Source of the DNA: a bacterium
Lineage (GTDB): Bacteria > Myxococcota_A > Bradymonadia > UBA7976 > UBA1532
Direction of reading: 5' to 3'
Assembly (NCBI GenBank): GCA_030426085.1
Contig: JAUHYW010000048.1
Coordinates: 1-64,000 of the forward strand
DNA length: 64,000 nucleotides
The notes under the pieces are model-generated. The model did not search any database, was not told where the DNA came from, and worked only from the letters and a program-made list of their open reading frames with translations. Of this stretch, positions 7,197 through 15,672 are shown in pieces (the first letter of the stretch is position 1; each line of letters begins with the position of its first letter). The position numbers and the translations under genes were made by a program.

Positions 7197-9632
7197 TCAC
7201 GGCTCGCGCGGCGGGTCGATGTCGCGCACGACGCGGAAGCCGATCCACGGCTGGGCCTGATCGGGGAACTCGGCGAAGCGATCGGCGCAGCGCAGCGAGC
7301 GCGCCGGGTCGCGGTACGAGGCGCCCCGGATGACCCGCTTGCGGCCCGCGTCGGGGCCCCGGGGATCGACGACCGCCGCGGCGGGGTAGGCCCCGTAGAT
7401 GTCTTCGGCCCACTCCCACACGTTGCCCAGCATGTCGTGCAGGCCCCAGGCGTTGGGCGCCTTGAGGCGCACCATGTGGGTCTGCTCCCGGCTGTTGCCC
7501 ACGTACCACGCGACGGCGTCGAACTCGGCGGGCGCGCCCTCGGCCCGGCAGGCCCGCTCCCACTCGGCCTCGGTGGGCAGGCGGTAGCCGGTGGCCTTCG
7601 GGCGCCGGCTCCAGCGGCCGCTCCGCTTCACGTAGGCCGTGGCCCGGCCTTCCTTCGTCGAGAGGCGGTTGCAGTACGAGACGGCCATCTCCCAGGTGAC
7701 GTCGACCATCGGGTGCCGATCCCCGCCGCGCCGGTCGAACACCCGGTTGTACTGGGCGCTGGTGACCGGCGTGCTGGCCATCACGAACGGGCGCAGCTCG
7801 ACCCGGTGGCGGGTCTCGTCCGGCTGGCGGTGCCGCTCGCCCTCGGGGCTGCCCTGCTCGAAGGCGCCGCCAGGGATGTAGAGCAGCGTCGGTCGATAGC
7901 GGGTCCCCGGCTCGATCAAGGCCCCGGGCGCGGGGTGGACGTCGCCGTCGGGCGTGGCGTCCACCGGGGGGCTGGCGTCCAGCGGGGCGGCGTCGGGCGC
8001 GGCATCCGGGGGCGGGCCGCCGTCGAGCACCCCGGCGTCGACCCCGGTCAGGCCCGCCTGGTGGGCCAGGTACCAGCCGACGCCGCCCGACAGCAGCCCG
8101 AACGCGGCGATGGCGGTCAGGGTCAAGGCCGAGGGCACCCGCCGGGGCGCGTTGGGGCCGTAGAGCGGCGGGCCGCCGGTCGTGGGCAGGCTGGGGCCGG
8201 GCAGTGTCGGCCGCTCGCCGAGGTGCGGCAGCTCGATCGGGCCGGTCTCGATCAGGCGGGGCGGCCCCGGCGGCAGGCTCGGCTCGGCCCAGGTGGCGTC
8301 GAGGGCCTCGACGAAGGCCGCCACGCTCTCCCAGCGGTCGCCGGGCTCGAACTCGACCGCCTTGTGCAGCGCCGCCTTGAGCGCCGGCGAGCAGTCCAGC
8401 TCGTCGATGAGCTTCTCCGGCTTGCGCAGCACCCAGCCGGGCAGGGGGCCGCCCCGCAGGATGAACGCCGCGGTCATGCCCAGGCCGTAGACGTCGGCCC
8501 GCTCGTCGGCGTCCTTGGCCTGGGTGAACGCCTCGGGCGCGGCGAAGAGCGTCGTGCCCAGCCCGCCGGTGCGGGTGCCGCCGGTCGTGTCGGGGGCCCG
8601 CACGAGGTCGAAGTCGCTCAGCCGGGCCCGGCCGTCGACGTCGATGAGGATGTTGCCCGGCTTGACGTCCCGGTGGATGAGCCCTCGAGAGTGGGCCGCC
8701 GCCAGCCCCTCGGCCACGTCGAGCAGCACCTGCCGCCCCCGGGCCCGGTCGAGGCCGCCGTCGAGCACCACCGCCCGCAGATCGCCGCCGGGCATCCAGG
8801 CCATCACGAAGTAGCGGAAGCCGTCGTCGTAGGCCTGCGGCTCGTAGACCGGCACGATGTGCGGGTGATCGAAGGCCGCCATCTGCCGGGCCCCGCGCAC
8901 GAAGCGCTCCCGCCGGGTGCGATCCCGGGCGTGCTGGGCGTGCAGCACCTTGATCGCCACCCGCCGCTTCTTGACGGTGTCCCACGCCCGCCAGACCGTC
9001 GCGAAGCCGCCGTCGCCCACCGCCTCTTCGAGCTTGTAGCGCCCGCCGAGCCGGTCGCCGGTCGAGAGCTGCCCCCCCGCCCGCAGCGCCCGCTTGAGCT
9101 GCACCACCCGATCGCGGGCCTCGGCGAGCGCGTCGCCGTCGATCCCGTCGGCCTCGAGGTCTTCGAGCACCGCGGTGGCCATGCTCAAGTCGGCGGCCAG
9201 CTCGACCCGGCCGGCGTCGTCGATGATGGCCAGCAGGCTGCGGGCCACCGCGTCGACCGCCCGCCGGTCGCCGACGAGCGGGGCGAAGGTCTCGAGGCCA
9301 TAGGGCAGCGCGCCCCGCCCGACGGCGTCGAAGAGCACCGGCACGATGCGCCGGCCGTCGTCCTCCCGGTAGCGGGCGATGGCGGTCGACAGCTCGCCGT
9401 GGTTGTAGTGGCCCTCGCCCCAGTGGTCGCTGATGAGGATCGCGATGACCCGCGAGGCGTCCTGCGCGTCGGGGATGACCAGATGCCAGCGGTCGCCGGG
9501 GCGCAGGTCGTCCTCGGCCGAGAAGGCGCTGCGCCCCAGGCGCTCGAGGGCCGCCCGCAGGGCCCCCGCCAGCGGCACGTCGCCCCGCGCGTGGCAGATG
9601 AAGACGTCATATCGCGGGGGCGTGCGGGGCAT
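7197..9632 (-). CDS. TIR - Ser/Thr kinase - transmembrane - FGE-sulfatase-like fusion protein
   Basis: 811 residues. Residues 8-140 form a TIR domain (YDVFICHARGD, strand RVIAILIS, then HYNHGELSTAI with Glu80 at the position of the NADase glutamate). Residues 198-445 form a Hanks kinase: Gly loop GDGGFATV, Lys228, HRDVKPGN (Asp322), APE 365-367. The metal-binding DFG is DFD (340-342). A membrane segment spans about 501-523, then a D/P/A-rich linker, then an FGE-sulfatase/SUMF1 domain at 582-804 (IPGGAFEQGS, RLPTEAEWERA, LGNVWEWAED, IRGASYRD, GFRVVRD). It lacks an obvious cysteine pair for FGE catalysis, so it is probably a ligand-binding fold. Topology would place TIR and kinase inside and FGE in the periplasm. 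No Shine-Dalgarno sequence is visible. It is divergent from the oxygenase gene. Domain calls are secure; the biological role (signalling versus defence) is open. Confidence 0.9.
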   Translation of the reverse strand: MPRTPPRYDVFICHARGDVPLAGALRAALERLGRSAFSAEDDLRPGDRWHLVIPDAQDASRVIAILISDHWGEGHYNHGELSTAIARYREDDGRRIVPVLFDAVGRGALPYGLETFAPLVGDRRAVDAVARSLLAIIDDAGRVELAADLSMATAVLEDLEADGIDGDALAEARDRVVQLKRALRAGGQLSTGDRLGGRYKLEEAVGDGGFATVWRAWDTVKKRRVAIKVLHAQHARDRTRRERFVRGARQMAAFDHPHIVPVYEPQAYDDGFRYFVMAWMPGGDLRAVVLDGGLDRARGRQVLLDVAEGLAAAHSRGLIHRDVKPGNILIDVDGRARLSDFDLVRAPDTTGGTRTGGLGTTLFAAPEAFTQAKDADERADVYGLGMTAAFILRGGPLPGWVLRKPEKLIDELDCSPALKAALHKAVEFEPGDRWESVAAFVEALDATWAEPSLPPGPPRLIETGPIELPHLGERPTLPGPSLPTTGGPPLYGPNAPRRVPSALTLTAIAAFGLLSGGVGWYLAHQAGLTGVDAGVLDGGPPPDAAPDAAPLDASPPVDATPDGDVHPAPGALIEPGTRYRPTLLYIPGGAFEQGSPEGERHRQPDETRHRVELRPFVMASTPVTSAQYNRVFDRRGGDRHPMVDVTWEMAVSYCNRLSTKEGRATAYVKRSGRWSRRPKATGYRLPTEAEWERACRAEGAPAEFDAVAWYVGNSREQTHMVRLKAPNAWGLHDMLGNVWEWAEDIYGAYPAAAVVDPRGPDAGRKRVIRGASYRDPARSLRCADRFAEFPDQAQPWIGFRVVRDIDPPREP

Positions 9633-9722
9633 GTGCGACAGTGTAGGCGCGAACCCCCGGCAGGGGAAGGATCACCGGCGGCGTCGTTCCTGGTAGGGTC
9701 CGGCAGAGACAGGAGGCGGCGG

Positions 9723-10352
9723 ATGCAGCACGATCAGCGGGTCGACCGGCTGGAGGTCTTCGGCAGCCCGGTCCGGATCAGCCGGCTGGCGGGGCTCGAC
9801 GCCCTCGGCGAAGAGCTGACCGCTGCGCTGGTCCAGGAGGCCGCGGCGAGCCCCGGGGTGCAGCGCAGCAACGTCGGCGGGTGGCACTCGCCGCCCGACC
9901 TCACCTTGCGCAAGGGGCCGCCGTTCGAGCCGCTGATGCGCCGTCTGGCCGGCGAGATCGCCGCCACCGTCGAGGAGCTGGCCCACGCCCGAGGGCAGAT
10001 CGGGCGGCTGGCCCATGGCTATGGCATCCACGCGTGGGCGATGGTGCTGGGCCCGGGGGACTACATCACCCCCCACGACCACGCCGAATCGCACTTCTCG
10101 GCGGTGTATTACATCGACGCGGGCGACGCGCCGCCGGGGTCTCAGTCGGGGCGCATCGTCTTCCACAGCCCGCGCTCGACGATGATCCCCGGGCTGGATC
10201 TCTTCCCCAGCGAGTTCGCGGTGCAGCCCGAGACCGGCATGATGATCGTCTTCCCCGGCCACCTGCTGCACTACGTGCACCCGTACCGGGGCCAGCGCCC
10301 GCGGGTGTGCGTCTCGCTCAACGCCCGCCTCGAGCCCCGCCGCCCGCGCTGA
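9723..10352 (+). CDS. Putative 2-oxoglutarate/Fe(II) oxygenase (TIGR02466/2OG-FeII_Oxy_5-like)
   Basis: 209 residues; ATG with AGGAGG 6 bases upstream (9711-9716). The motif SNVGGWHSPPDLTL, the strand HDHAESHFSAVYYIDAG (His118, His120) and the C-terminal MIVFPGHLLHYVHPYRG..RVCVSLN (His183/His186 and downstream Arg) match the layout of the putative 2OG-Fe(II) oxygenases grouped as TIGR02466. In that family the first histidine pair and a distal histidine hold iron and an Arg binds 2-oxoglutarate. Cytoplasmic, no signal peptide. Substrate unknown; prolyl-hydroxylase-like or small-molecule hydroxylation are both possible. It is divergent from the TIR-kinase gene with only a 90-bp gap, so the two may share a control region. 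Confidence 0.8.
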   Translation: MQHDQRVDRLEVFGSPVRISRLAGLDALGEELTAALVQEAAASPGVQRSNVGGWHSPPDLTLRKGPPFEPLMRRLAGEIAATVEELAHARGQIGRLAHGYGIHAWAMVLGPGDYITPHDHAESHFSAVYYIDAGDAPPGSQSGRIVFHSPRSTMIPGLDLFPSEFAVQPETGMMIVFPGHLLHYVHPYRGQRPRVCVSLNARLEPRRPR

Positions 10353-10369
10353 GCCAGAGGCCGGGCCCT

Positions 10370-11110
10370 TCAGCAGCCCTCTTCGCCGCTGGTCAGCTTC
10401 ACCGTGCCCCCGGCGGGGTCGTACATCGCCGTCAGCCACACGTCGTCGATCTTCTGGATCGGCTTGCCCGGCCCCCGAGGCCGGTTGCCGCCCTTGCCCA
10501 GCTTCGTCATGTGCCACCGGACCCGCACCGCGCCATCGACCGTCTTCACCGGGCACAGCCGCTGGAGCTTGCCCCGGTGCATCAGAAAGGCGACGCGTTT
10601 GCGCACCTCGCTGTACTTCAGCCCGTCGTCGGTGCCCAGCTTCGCCGCGGCGAACAGGCGGGCGAGGCCCGGCTCGTCGGTCTTGACCGGGGCGCCCGCG
10701 TCGATCGCGGCCCAGAAGCCGTCCGACAGCCGGGCGACCCCGCTGGGGCCGGCGTAGCCGTGCAGAACCGTGTGCAGCTCGACCAGCGCCCGGAAGGGGT
10801 GCAGGTCGCCGACGATCAGGTGGTCGAGGTCGGTGGCGAAGCGATCGCCGGGGGCCTCGGGCTTGACCTGGATGTCGCCCTTCGGCGCGCCGCTGGCGAC
10901 GGCGGCCGCCTCGGCGAAGGCCGCCCGGGCGGCGGCGAAGTCATCTGCGGAGGCGTTCTTCACCGGGGTCTTCTCCGTCGCGGGCGCCGCGGGCGGCGCG
11001 GTGGGGGTCGTGGTGGCGCTGCTGCCGTTGTCGGGGGCGGCCTGGGTCGAGCCGGGCGATCCGCAGGCGGCGAGGGCGAGCGCCAGCAGCCCGCATGCCA
11101 TATGACGCAT
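10370..11110 (-). CDS. Lipoprotein of unknown function
   Basis: 246 residues from the ATG at 11110. The N-terminus is a clear lipoprotein signal (MRHMACGLLALALAACGS, lipobox LAAC, Cys16), followed by an S/T/A/P-rich linker to about residue 50. The globular remainder contains LDHLIVGDLHPFRALVELH, VRVRWHMTKLGKGG and a terminal WLTAMYDPAGGTVKL; I recognise no family. It ends in GEEGC. The gene is convergent with the oxygenase gene (17-bp gap). It lies 35 bp downstream of the metallopeptidase gene on the same strand, so those two are probably one transcript. Lipidation and export are well supported; function is not. Confidence 0.8.
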   Translation of the reverse strand: MRHMACGLLALALAACGSPGSTQAAPDNGSSATTTPTAPPAAPATEKTPVKNASADDFAAARAAFAEAAAVASGAPKGDIQVKPEAPGDRFATDLDHLIVGDLHPFRALVELHTVLHGYAGPSGVARLSDGFWAAIDAGAPVKTDEPGLARLFAAAKLGTDDGLKYSEVRKRVAFLMHRGKLQRLCPVKTVDGAVRVRWHMTKLGKGGNRPRGPGKPIQKIDDVWLTAMYDPAGGTVKLTSGEEGC

Positions 11111-11145
11111 GGGGTGTCTCTCATGCCGTCGGTGCCATCGGCGCC

Positions 11146-12783
11146 TCAATGGGACACCCCGGCCGACTTGCCCCGGCTGGGTCCGCCGCCGCCGGCGGCC
11201 TGCACGTCGGCCGGGCTCTGGCCGGTGCTGGCGACGTTGTTGTCCATCCAAGACTTCCACGCCGAGACCGGCACCAGCTTGCCGAGCTGTACGTCCTCGG
11301 CCGTGCCCGCCTCTTCGTAGTAGACCGAGTAGATCTCGGCGAAGAACTCGGCCGGGGAGTAGGTCTGGTACGAGCGCACCTGGTTGAACTGCACCTGACT
11401 GTTGAAGGAGTGATACTCCTGGTAGTAGTCATTGATGGTGAAGAAGCGATTATTGGTGCCATAATACTCTTCCGAGTATTGCCAGTAGTCGCCCCCGTTG
11501 CGGGCCATCGGCTTGGCCGCCTCGATGACCGGCACGTCCTTGTCCCAGTAGGTGTTGATGGCGTGGTCGGCGGCCACGCTGTCCTTGAGCGAGGCGTTGA
11601 TCGGCGCGGTGCGCAGCCCGTCGATCGCGCTCTTGATCTGCGCCTTGTCGGTGTCGCTGATCTCGCTGCCGTCGTTGGTGGCCCACGGGTTGCCCATACG
11701 CCCGGCCCAGGTGTCGAAGTCACTCGTCGCGTGCCAGTCGCCCAGGCTCGTCGTGAAGCCGCTGGTGTCGACGACGCCGCCGTCGATGGCGTGGGCGATC
11801 TCGTGACGCACGACGGCCTCGAGCCACGGCGTGCCCCGCAGCGGGTTGTTGGTCGCCGCCACGGTGTCGCCGGCCGAGTGGTTCTTGGCGAAGGCCGGCG
11901 CGACGGTGAACTCGGTCCGCTCGCCGTTCACCGACTCGATCTCGACCTGCTCGGCGTCGTCGCCCTCGCCGACGGTCACCGCGACCCCGGCCCCGATGAG
12001 GCTGGTCGCCGGCAGCTTGAACACCGTCGCCCCGGCGCTGATGTCGTCGTCGAGGAAGAGCCCCCCGGTGCCGAAGGTCTCGTTGCCCGCGCCGGCGACG
12101 TCTTCCCCGAGGCCGAACTCGCCGTCGTGGCTCATGTAGCCGCCGGTCGAGTCGTTGAGGTACAGCAGCCGCCGCCAGGTGCCTTCGACGTGGGACTTCG
12201 GGAGCTGCAGGAGCTGGGCGTGCACCCGGCGGAAGGTGTCGATCTCGACGTTGCGCGCCCCGGGCTCGCGGGCGACGTCGACCCCCCAGCGGATCGAGAA
12301 GGCGGCCTGCACGATCGAGCGGGTGGTGTTGGTGGTGATGATGTCGTCGAGGGTGGGCAGGGTCAGCACCATGCCCGGCTCGATCTTGTTCGGGTCGCGC
12401 CCGATGGTCTCCCGGTTGGCCTGATAGATGGCCCGCCACAAGAGGCCGCTGCCGAGCTGGTCGATGGCGATCTTGTAGAGGTAGTCCCCGGCGACGACGG
12501 TGTAGGTGTTGCCCCCGCTCGCGGCCGGCGCGGCCGGGGTCGCCCCGCCGCTCTCGCCCCCGGCGCTCTCCGGACCGGTGGGGTTGGGGCCGCTCGACGC
12601 GACGTCTCCCGCCTGCCCGGCGGCGGCGTCGGTCTGTCCCGGGTCGCCGGTGGCCAGCCCCATCGACTCCAGCAGCTCGGCGCTCTGGTAGGTGCCCGCG
12701 GCGGCGTCGGCCGTCGGCTCGGACGCCAGCCCCTGGGCGGCGTCGGCGCCCGACTCTTCGGTCTGCTGCTGTCTCTCTTGCAT
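11146..12783 (-). CDS. LysM-containing HExxH metallopeptidase without signal peptide
   Basis: 545 residues from the ATG at 12783, preceded by GGGAGG; the longer frame to 12846 has no ribosome site. The N-terminus (MQERQQQTEESGADAAQG) is polar and shows no export signal. A disordered A/G/S/P-rich segment leads to a LysM domain at about 92-142 (YTVVAGDYLYKIAIDQLGSG, IYQANRETIG, PGMVLTLP). The central region holds the zinc-peptidase motif VVRHEIAHAID (His326, Glu327, His330), followed by WHATSDFDTWAGRMGNPWATN. The C-terminal third is Y/F/Q-rich (SPAEFFAEIYSVYYEE), where a third zinc ligand is likely. The combination of no signal peptide, LysM and HExxH resembles proteins associated with extracellular contractile injection systems, but no sheath or tube gene is present here. 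Peptidase fold: probable; effector role: inference. Confidence 0.82.
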   Translation of the reverse strand: MQERQQQTEESGADAAQGLASEPTADAAAGTYQSAELLESMGLATGDPGQTDAAAGQAGDVASSGPNPTGPESAGGESGGATPAAPAASGGNTYTVVAGDYLYKIAIDQLGSGLLWRAIYQANRETIGRDPNKIEPGMVLTLPTLDDIITTNTTRSIVQAAFSIRWGVDVAREPGARNVEIDTFRRVHAQLLQLPKSHVEGTWRRLLYLNDSTGGYMSHDGEFGLGEDVAGAGNETFGTGGLFLDDDISAGATVFKLPATSLIGAGVAVTVGEGDDAEQVEIESVNGERTEFTVAPAFAKNHSAGDTVAATNNPLRGTPWLEAVVRHEIAHAIDGGVVDTSGFTTSLGDWHATSDFDTWAGRMGNPWATNDGSEISDTDKAQIKSAIDGLRTAPINASLKDSVAADHAINTYWDKDVPVIEAAKPMARNGGDYWQYSEEYYGTNNRFFTINDYYQEYHSFNSQVQFNQVRSYQTYSPAEFFAEIYSVYYEEAGTAEDVQLGKLVPVSAWKSWMDNNVASTGQSPADVQAAGGGGPSRGKSAGVSH

Positions 12784-12889
12784 CGCCGCCTCCCTGTGGT
12801 CCGGGCTGCCGTCGCCAGCATACGCCCCCCGCGCCCCCGGGCTCAACCGGAGGCGTGCGCCGAGGGGGCCCGTCGGCTACGATTCGAGC

Positions 12890-14050
12890 ATGAGTCGCCT
12901 CCGCTTCGCCTGCCCGATCGTATTCGCCCTGCTCGTCGCCGGCCCCGCCGCGGCTGCCCCGCCCACGCCCGAGGCGCTGCTGGCCGCGCTCGACGCCGCC
13001 GCCCGCAACGGAGACGCCGCCGCGGCGGGGGCCCTCGTCTCGGAGGACTTCCGCCACGCGGTGCCCGACTCGGGCGAGCGGCTGGTCGCCGAGCTGACCC
13101 GGCGCCGGGTGGGTTTGACGCCCGCCGGCATGCGGATCGAGGGGCGGCGGGCGGCGCTGACGGTGCGCATCGGCGAGGTGCCCCGGGTGCTGCTGGTCGA
13201 GCAGGGGCCCGCCGGCTGGCTGCTCGAAGGCATGGCGGTGACGCCCGAAGGCGCGATGGGCTTCCTGGCCGGCCAGCCGATGCGGCCCCCGCGCGACGAG
13301 CGGCTGTTCCTGGCGGGCACCGCGCTGGGGGCCGCGCTCGGTCGAGGGGACGCCGAGGCGGCCGAGGCGTGGATGACCCGGGCGTTCGTGGCCGAGAAGC
13401 GGGACGGCGGGCGCGATCTCATCGCGCAGTTCGTGCGCAAGGGGCTGACGCTCACCCCGCGCGACGCCCGGGCGGTGGGCGACGTGGGCGCCCTGATGGG
13501 CGACGTGGTGCGCGAGGGGCGGACGGTCGATCGCATCTGGCTGCTGGCGACCCGCCAGCCGGACGACACCTGGCGCTTCGAGGCGGTCACCGAGGACGTG
13601 TCCCGGGTCGAGGCGACCCTGGCCAGGCGGATCCCGGTCCGGTTCGAGCCCCGCCGGCTGCCCTCGGAGCCGGGCGCGGCGGCCGTCGTCGAGTCGATCC
13701 GGGGGGCGCTGGCCGCGCGGCAGGGGGCGGCGGCGGTCGAGGCGCTGGGGCCGGGGGTGAAGCCCACGCCGGGCATCGGCCTGCCCCGGGCCCGGCGCTG
13801 GCTGCTCGACGCCGCGGGGCGGGTGGCGGTCGTCTCGCCGGCGGCGGTGCACGTCGATCGGAAGTCGGGCCGAGGCGCGGCCCGCTTCGTCGTGCGGCTG
13901 AAGTCCGATCCGGGGGCCGCCGACAAGGGCGGCGGGGGCCAGACGGTGTGGCTGTACCTGCTGCGCGCCGACGGTCGGTGGGCGGTGGTCGATCTCGGGT
14001 TCGGTCTGGCCGAGCGCTGGTTCCACGCCCCGGCCGAGCCGGCCCCCTGA
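12890..14050 (+). CDS. Exported protein with three tandem NTF2-like repeats
   Basis: 386 residues; begins with a Sec signal peptide ending in AGPAAAAPP (about residue 23). Three internal units of about 110-120 residues follow the same plan. Each has two helices (EALLAALDAAARNGDAAAA / LFLAGTALGAALGRGDAEAAE / VVESIRGALAARQGAAAVEAL), a strand-rich half and a closing strand with tryptophan (GWLLEGMAV / DTWRFEAVTED / GRWAVVDLGF). That layout is typical of NTF2/SnoaL-like cone folds; this is inferred from pattern, not from a search. No catalytic residues can be assigned, and the protein is likely a periplasmic binding or scaffold protein. The start is supported by the signal peptide; the Shine-Dalgarno site is poor. 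It is convergent with the HEAT-repeat lipoprotein gene (7-bp gap). Confidence 0.72.
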   Translation: MSRLRFACPIVFALLVAGPAAAAPPTPEALLAALDAAARNGDAAAAGALVSEDFRHAVPDSGERLVAELTRRRVGLTPAGMRIEGRRAALTVRIGEVPRVLLVEQGPAGWLLEGMAVTPEGAMGFLAGQPMRPPRDERLFLAGTALGAALGRGDAEAAEAWMTRAFVAEKRDGGRDLIAQFVRKGLTLTPRDARAVGDVGALMGDVVREGRTVDRIWLLATRQPDDTWRFEAVTEDVSRVEATLARRIPVRFEPRRLPSEPGAAAVVESIRGALAARQGAAAVEALGPGVKPTPGIGLPRARRWLLDAAGRVAVVSPAAVHVDRKSGRGAARFVVRLKSDPGAADKGGGGQTVWLYLLRADGRWAVVDLGFGLAERWFHAPAEPAP

Positions 14051-14057
14051 TCCGGCG

Positions 14058-15374
14058 CTACTCGTTGGCCTTCGAGGCGTCGGCGGGCGGAGCCTCGCCC
14101 TTCGGCGGGTCCGTCTTCGAGGTGTCGCCCTTCTTCGCCTCACCCGCCGGCCGCTCACCCCCGTTGCGCACGACCTCGGCCGCCCGGGCCCGCACCGCGA
14201 GCACCGCCGCCGCCGCCTCGTGCACATGCTTGTCGGCCCCCGGCGTCTTCGCCGCGTCGGCGTAGCTCTGCTCGATCCGCTGGAGCCGGGCCGTGCGGGC
14301 CGCCAGCTTGCCCATCGCCTTGATCGCGCCGGTGCGGGCCAGCCAGTGGGCGTCGCGGTCCAGCGCCAGCGCCTCCAGCGCGTCGAGCAGCGCCTTCTTG
14401 TCGAACCACGGCGCGTTCTTCGCCAGCTCGTCCCGGCCGGCCCACTCCAGGTTGGGGATGGCGGCCCACGGCGGCACCTTGTCGGTGCGGGGGGTGGCCT
14501 TCAGCCGCTCGAGCGTCAGCCGCCAGGCCTTCTCGCTGGGATCCTTGTGGGGCACCGGCGCGGCCCACATGCCGATGAGCCCCCGGAAGCACGCCGAGTA
14601 CAGCTTGCCGTCGCCCGTCGGCCCGGCGGTCATCTTCTCGAGCAGCGGCAGCGCCCGGGGGTCGGCCCGGTCGCCGAGCTGGCGGCAGGCGTAGGCCCGC
14701 ACCCGGGGCGAAGGGTCGCTCTCGACCGCGGCGATGACCTTCTCCAATGTGCCCGCGGTGTCCCGGGCCCAGCTCGCCGACAGCGCGCCCAGCACCGTGA
14801 TGCGCACCTGCTCGTCGGGGTGATCGACCATCTCCACGAGCAGATCGCGCACCGCGTCGCTGCGGCCGATGGACGAGCGCACCGAGCGCAGCATCGCCCG
14901 CAGGACGTGGGGATCCTTCTCGGTCCGGGCCGCCTTCACCAGCGCGTCCCGGCTCGCCGTGTCGCCCCCGAAGAGCGAGCTGGCCAGCCGGGCGGCCTGC
15001 ATGCGCACCGCCGGGCTCGCGTGCCCCAGGTGCCGCCGCCCGATGGCGCTCAGCTCGCCGGCCATGTTGCGCAGCAGCGTCCGGCGATCCTTGCGGGCGC
15101 CGTCGAACGCCTGCCAGCCCACGCAGTCCCGGGCGATGCCGTTGGGCTTGACCTCGCAGTCGGCGAGCCCGAGCAGCAGCTTCTCGTAGTCCTCGGGGGT
15201 GATCGCGCCGTCCAGCGCGCCCTCGGCCAGCGCCTGCTCGGCCAGCGTCTTCGCCGGAGCGACCGCCTCTTCGCCGGCGGCCTTGGCCGCGGGGGTCTCC
15301 CCGGTGGGCGGCGGCGGGTCGCTGCACGCGAGCAGCAGCAGCGGGATGGCGGTCAGGGCGCGGGCTCGGAGCAT
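14058..15374 (-). CDS. HEAT-repeat-like lipoprotein
   Basis: 438 residues from the ATG at 15374 with GGGAGG upstream; the 14-residue longer start has no signal peptide. Signal MLRARALTAIPLLLLACSDP gives lipobox LLAC (Cys17). Repeated helical pairs between about residues 90 and 380 carry the HEAT pattern (AVRMQAARLASSLFG, HVLRAMLRSVRSSIG, QVRITVLGALSASW, RVRAYACRQLGDRADPRALPLLEKM, WLARTGAIKAMGKLA). The C-terminus is a K/E/A/P-rich tail. HEAT repeats form alpha-solenoids for protein-protein contacts, so this is probably an outer-membrane-anchored periplasmic scaffold. A plausible bidirectional promoter region separates it from the MopE operon starting at 15.6 kb. Confidence 0.82.
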   Translation of the reverse strand: MLRARALTAIPLLLLACSDPPPPTGETPAAKAAGEEAVAPAKTLAEQALAEGALDGAITPEDYEKLLLGLADCEVKPNGIARDCVGWQAFDGARKDRRTLLRNMAGELSAIGRRHLGHASPAVRMQAARLASSLFGGDTASRDALVKAARTEKDPHVLRAMLRSVRSSIGRSDAVRDLLVEMVDHPDEQVRITVLGALSASWARDTAGTLEKVIAAVESDPSPRVRAYACRQLGDRADPRALPLLEKMTAGPTGDGKLYSACFRGLIGMWAAPVPHKDPSEKAWRLTLERLKATPRTDKVPPWAAIPNLEWAGRDELAKNAPWFDKKALLDALEALALDRDAHWLARTGAIKAMGKLAARTARLQRIEQSYADAAKTPGADKHVHEAAAAVLAVRARAAEVVRNGGERPAGEAKKGDTSKTDPPKGEAPPADASKANE

Positions 15375-15552
15375 CGGGGCCTCCCCATTCGGCGGTGGTC
15401 GCGGCGTCGACGGCACGGAGAGGTGTATCCGCGCGTGGGGGGCGGCGCAAGCGGCGAGGACCGAGGGCTACGCCCCGCCGGGCCCTCGATCCGGCGTCCG
15501 TGGCATCGGCGGTGGCACGGTCGCCTGCCTCATTTCATCCCCCGACGGCATG

Positions 15553-15580
15553 TTGCCGCCCCGGTGAATCGCGGTATGCT
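15553..15580 (+). promoter_or_regulatory. Possible sigma-70-type promoter of the MopE/kinase operon
   Basis: TTGCCG (15553-15558), a 16-base spacer and TATGCT (15575-15580). Each hexamer matches the vegetative consensus at 4 positions, in an otherwise GC-rich sequence. It sits about 93 bases before the chosen ATG at 15673 and about 27 before an alternative ATG at 15607. Moderate support only. Confidence 0.35.
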
Positions 15581-15672
15581 CCCCCACGGCGCCGGGCACT
15601 TGGCCCGTGATCGCAGCGAGGGGAGCGCGAGAGGTGAGCCGGACGAGATACGAGGGCGCAGGTGTGGGCGGT

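Noticed and set aside
7197-9632. Diversity-generating retroelement target (FGE-fold C-terminus)
   Set aside because: No reverse transcriptase, accessory gene or template repeat is present nearby, and no adenine-rich variable region stands out in the FGE part.
7437-9722. Plus-strand frame leading into the oxygenase gene
   Set aside because: It is the antisense shadow of the TIR-kinase gene. The oxygenase ATG at 9723 has its own AGGAGG and the family motifs start there.
11146-12783. Possible complete extracellular contractile injection system
   Set aside because: No sheath, tube, baseplate, spike or ATPase gene is encoded within the window; only the possible effector is here.
11095-14265. Plus-strand 1056-codon frame
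   Set aside because: Shadow of the metallopeptidase (minus) and an alternative frame of the NTF2-like gene; no start signal or motif.
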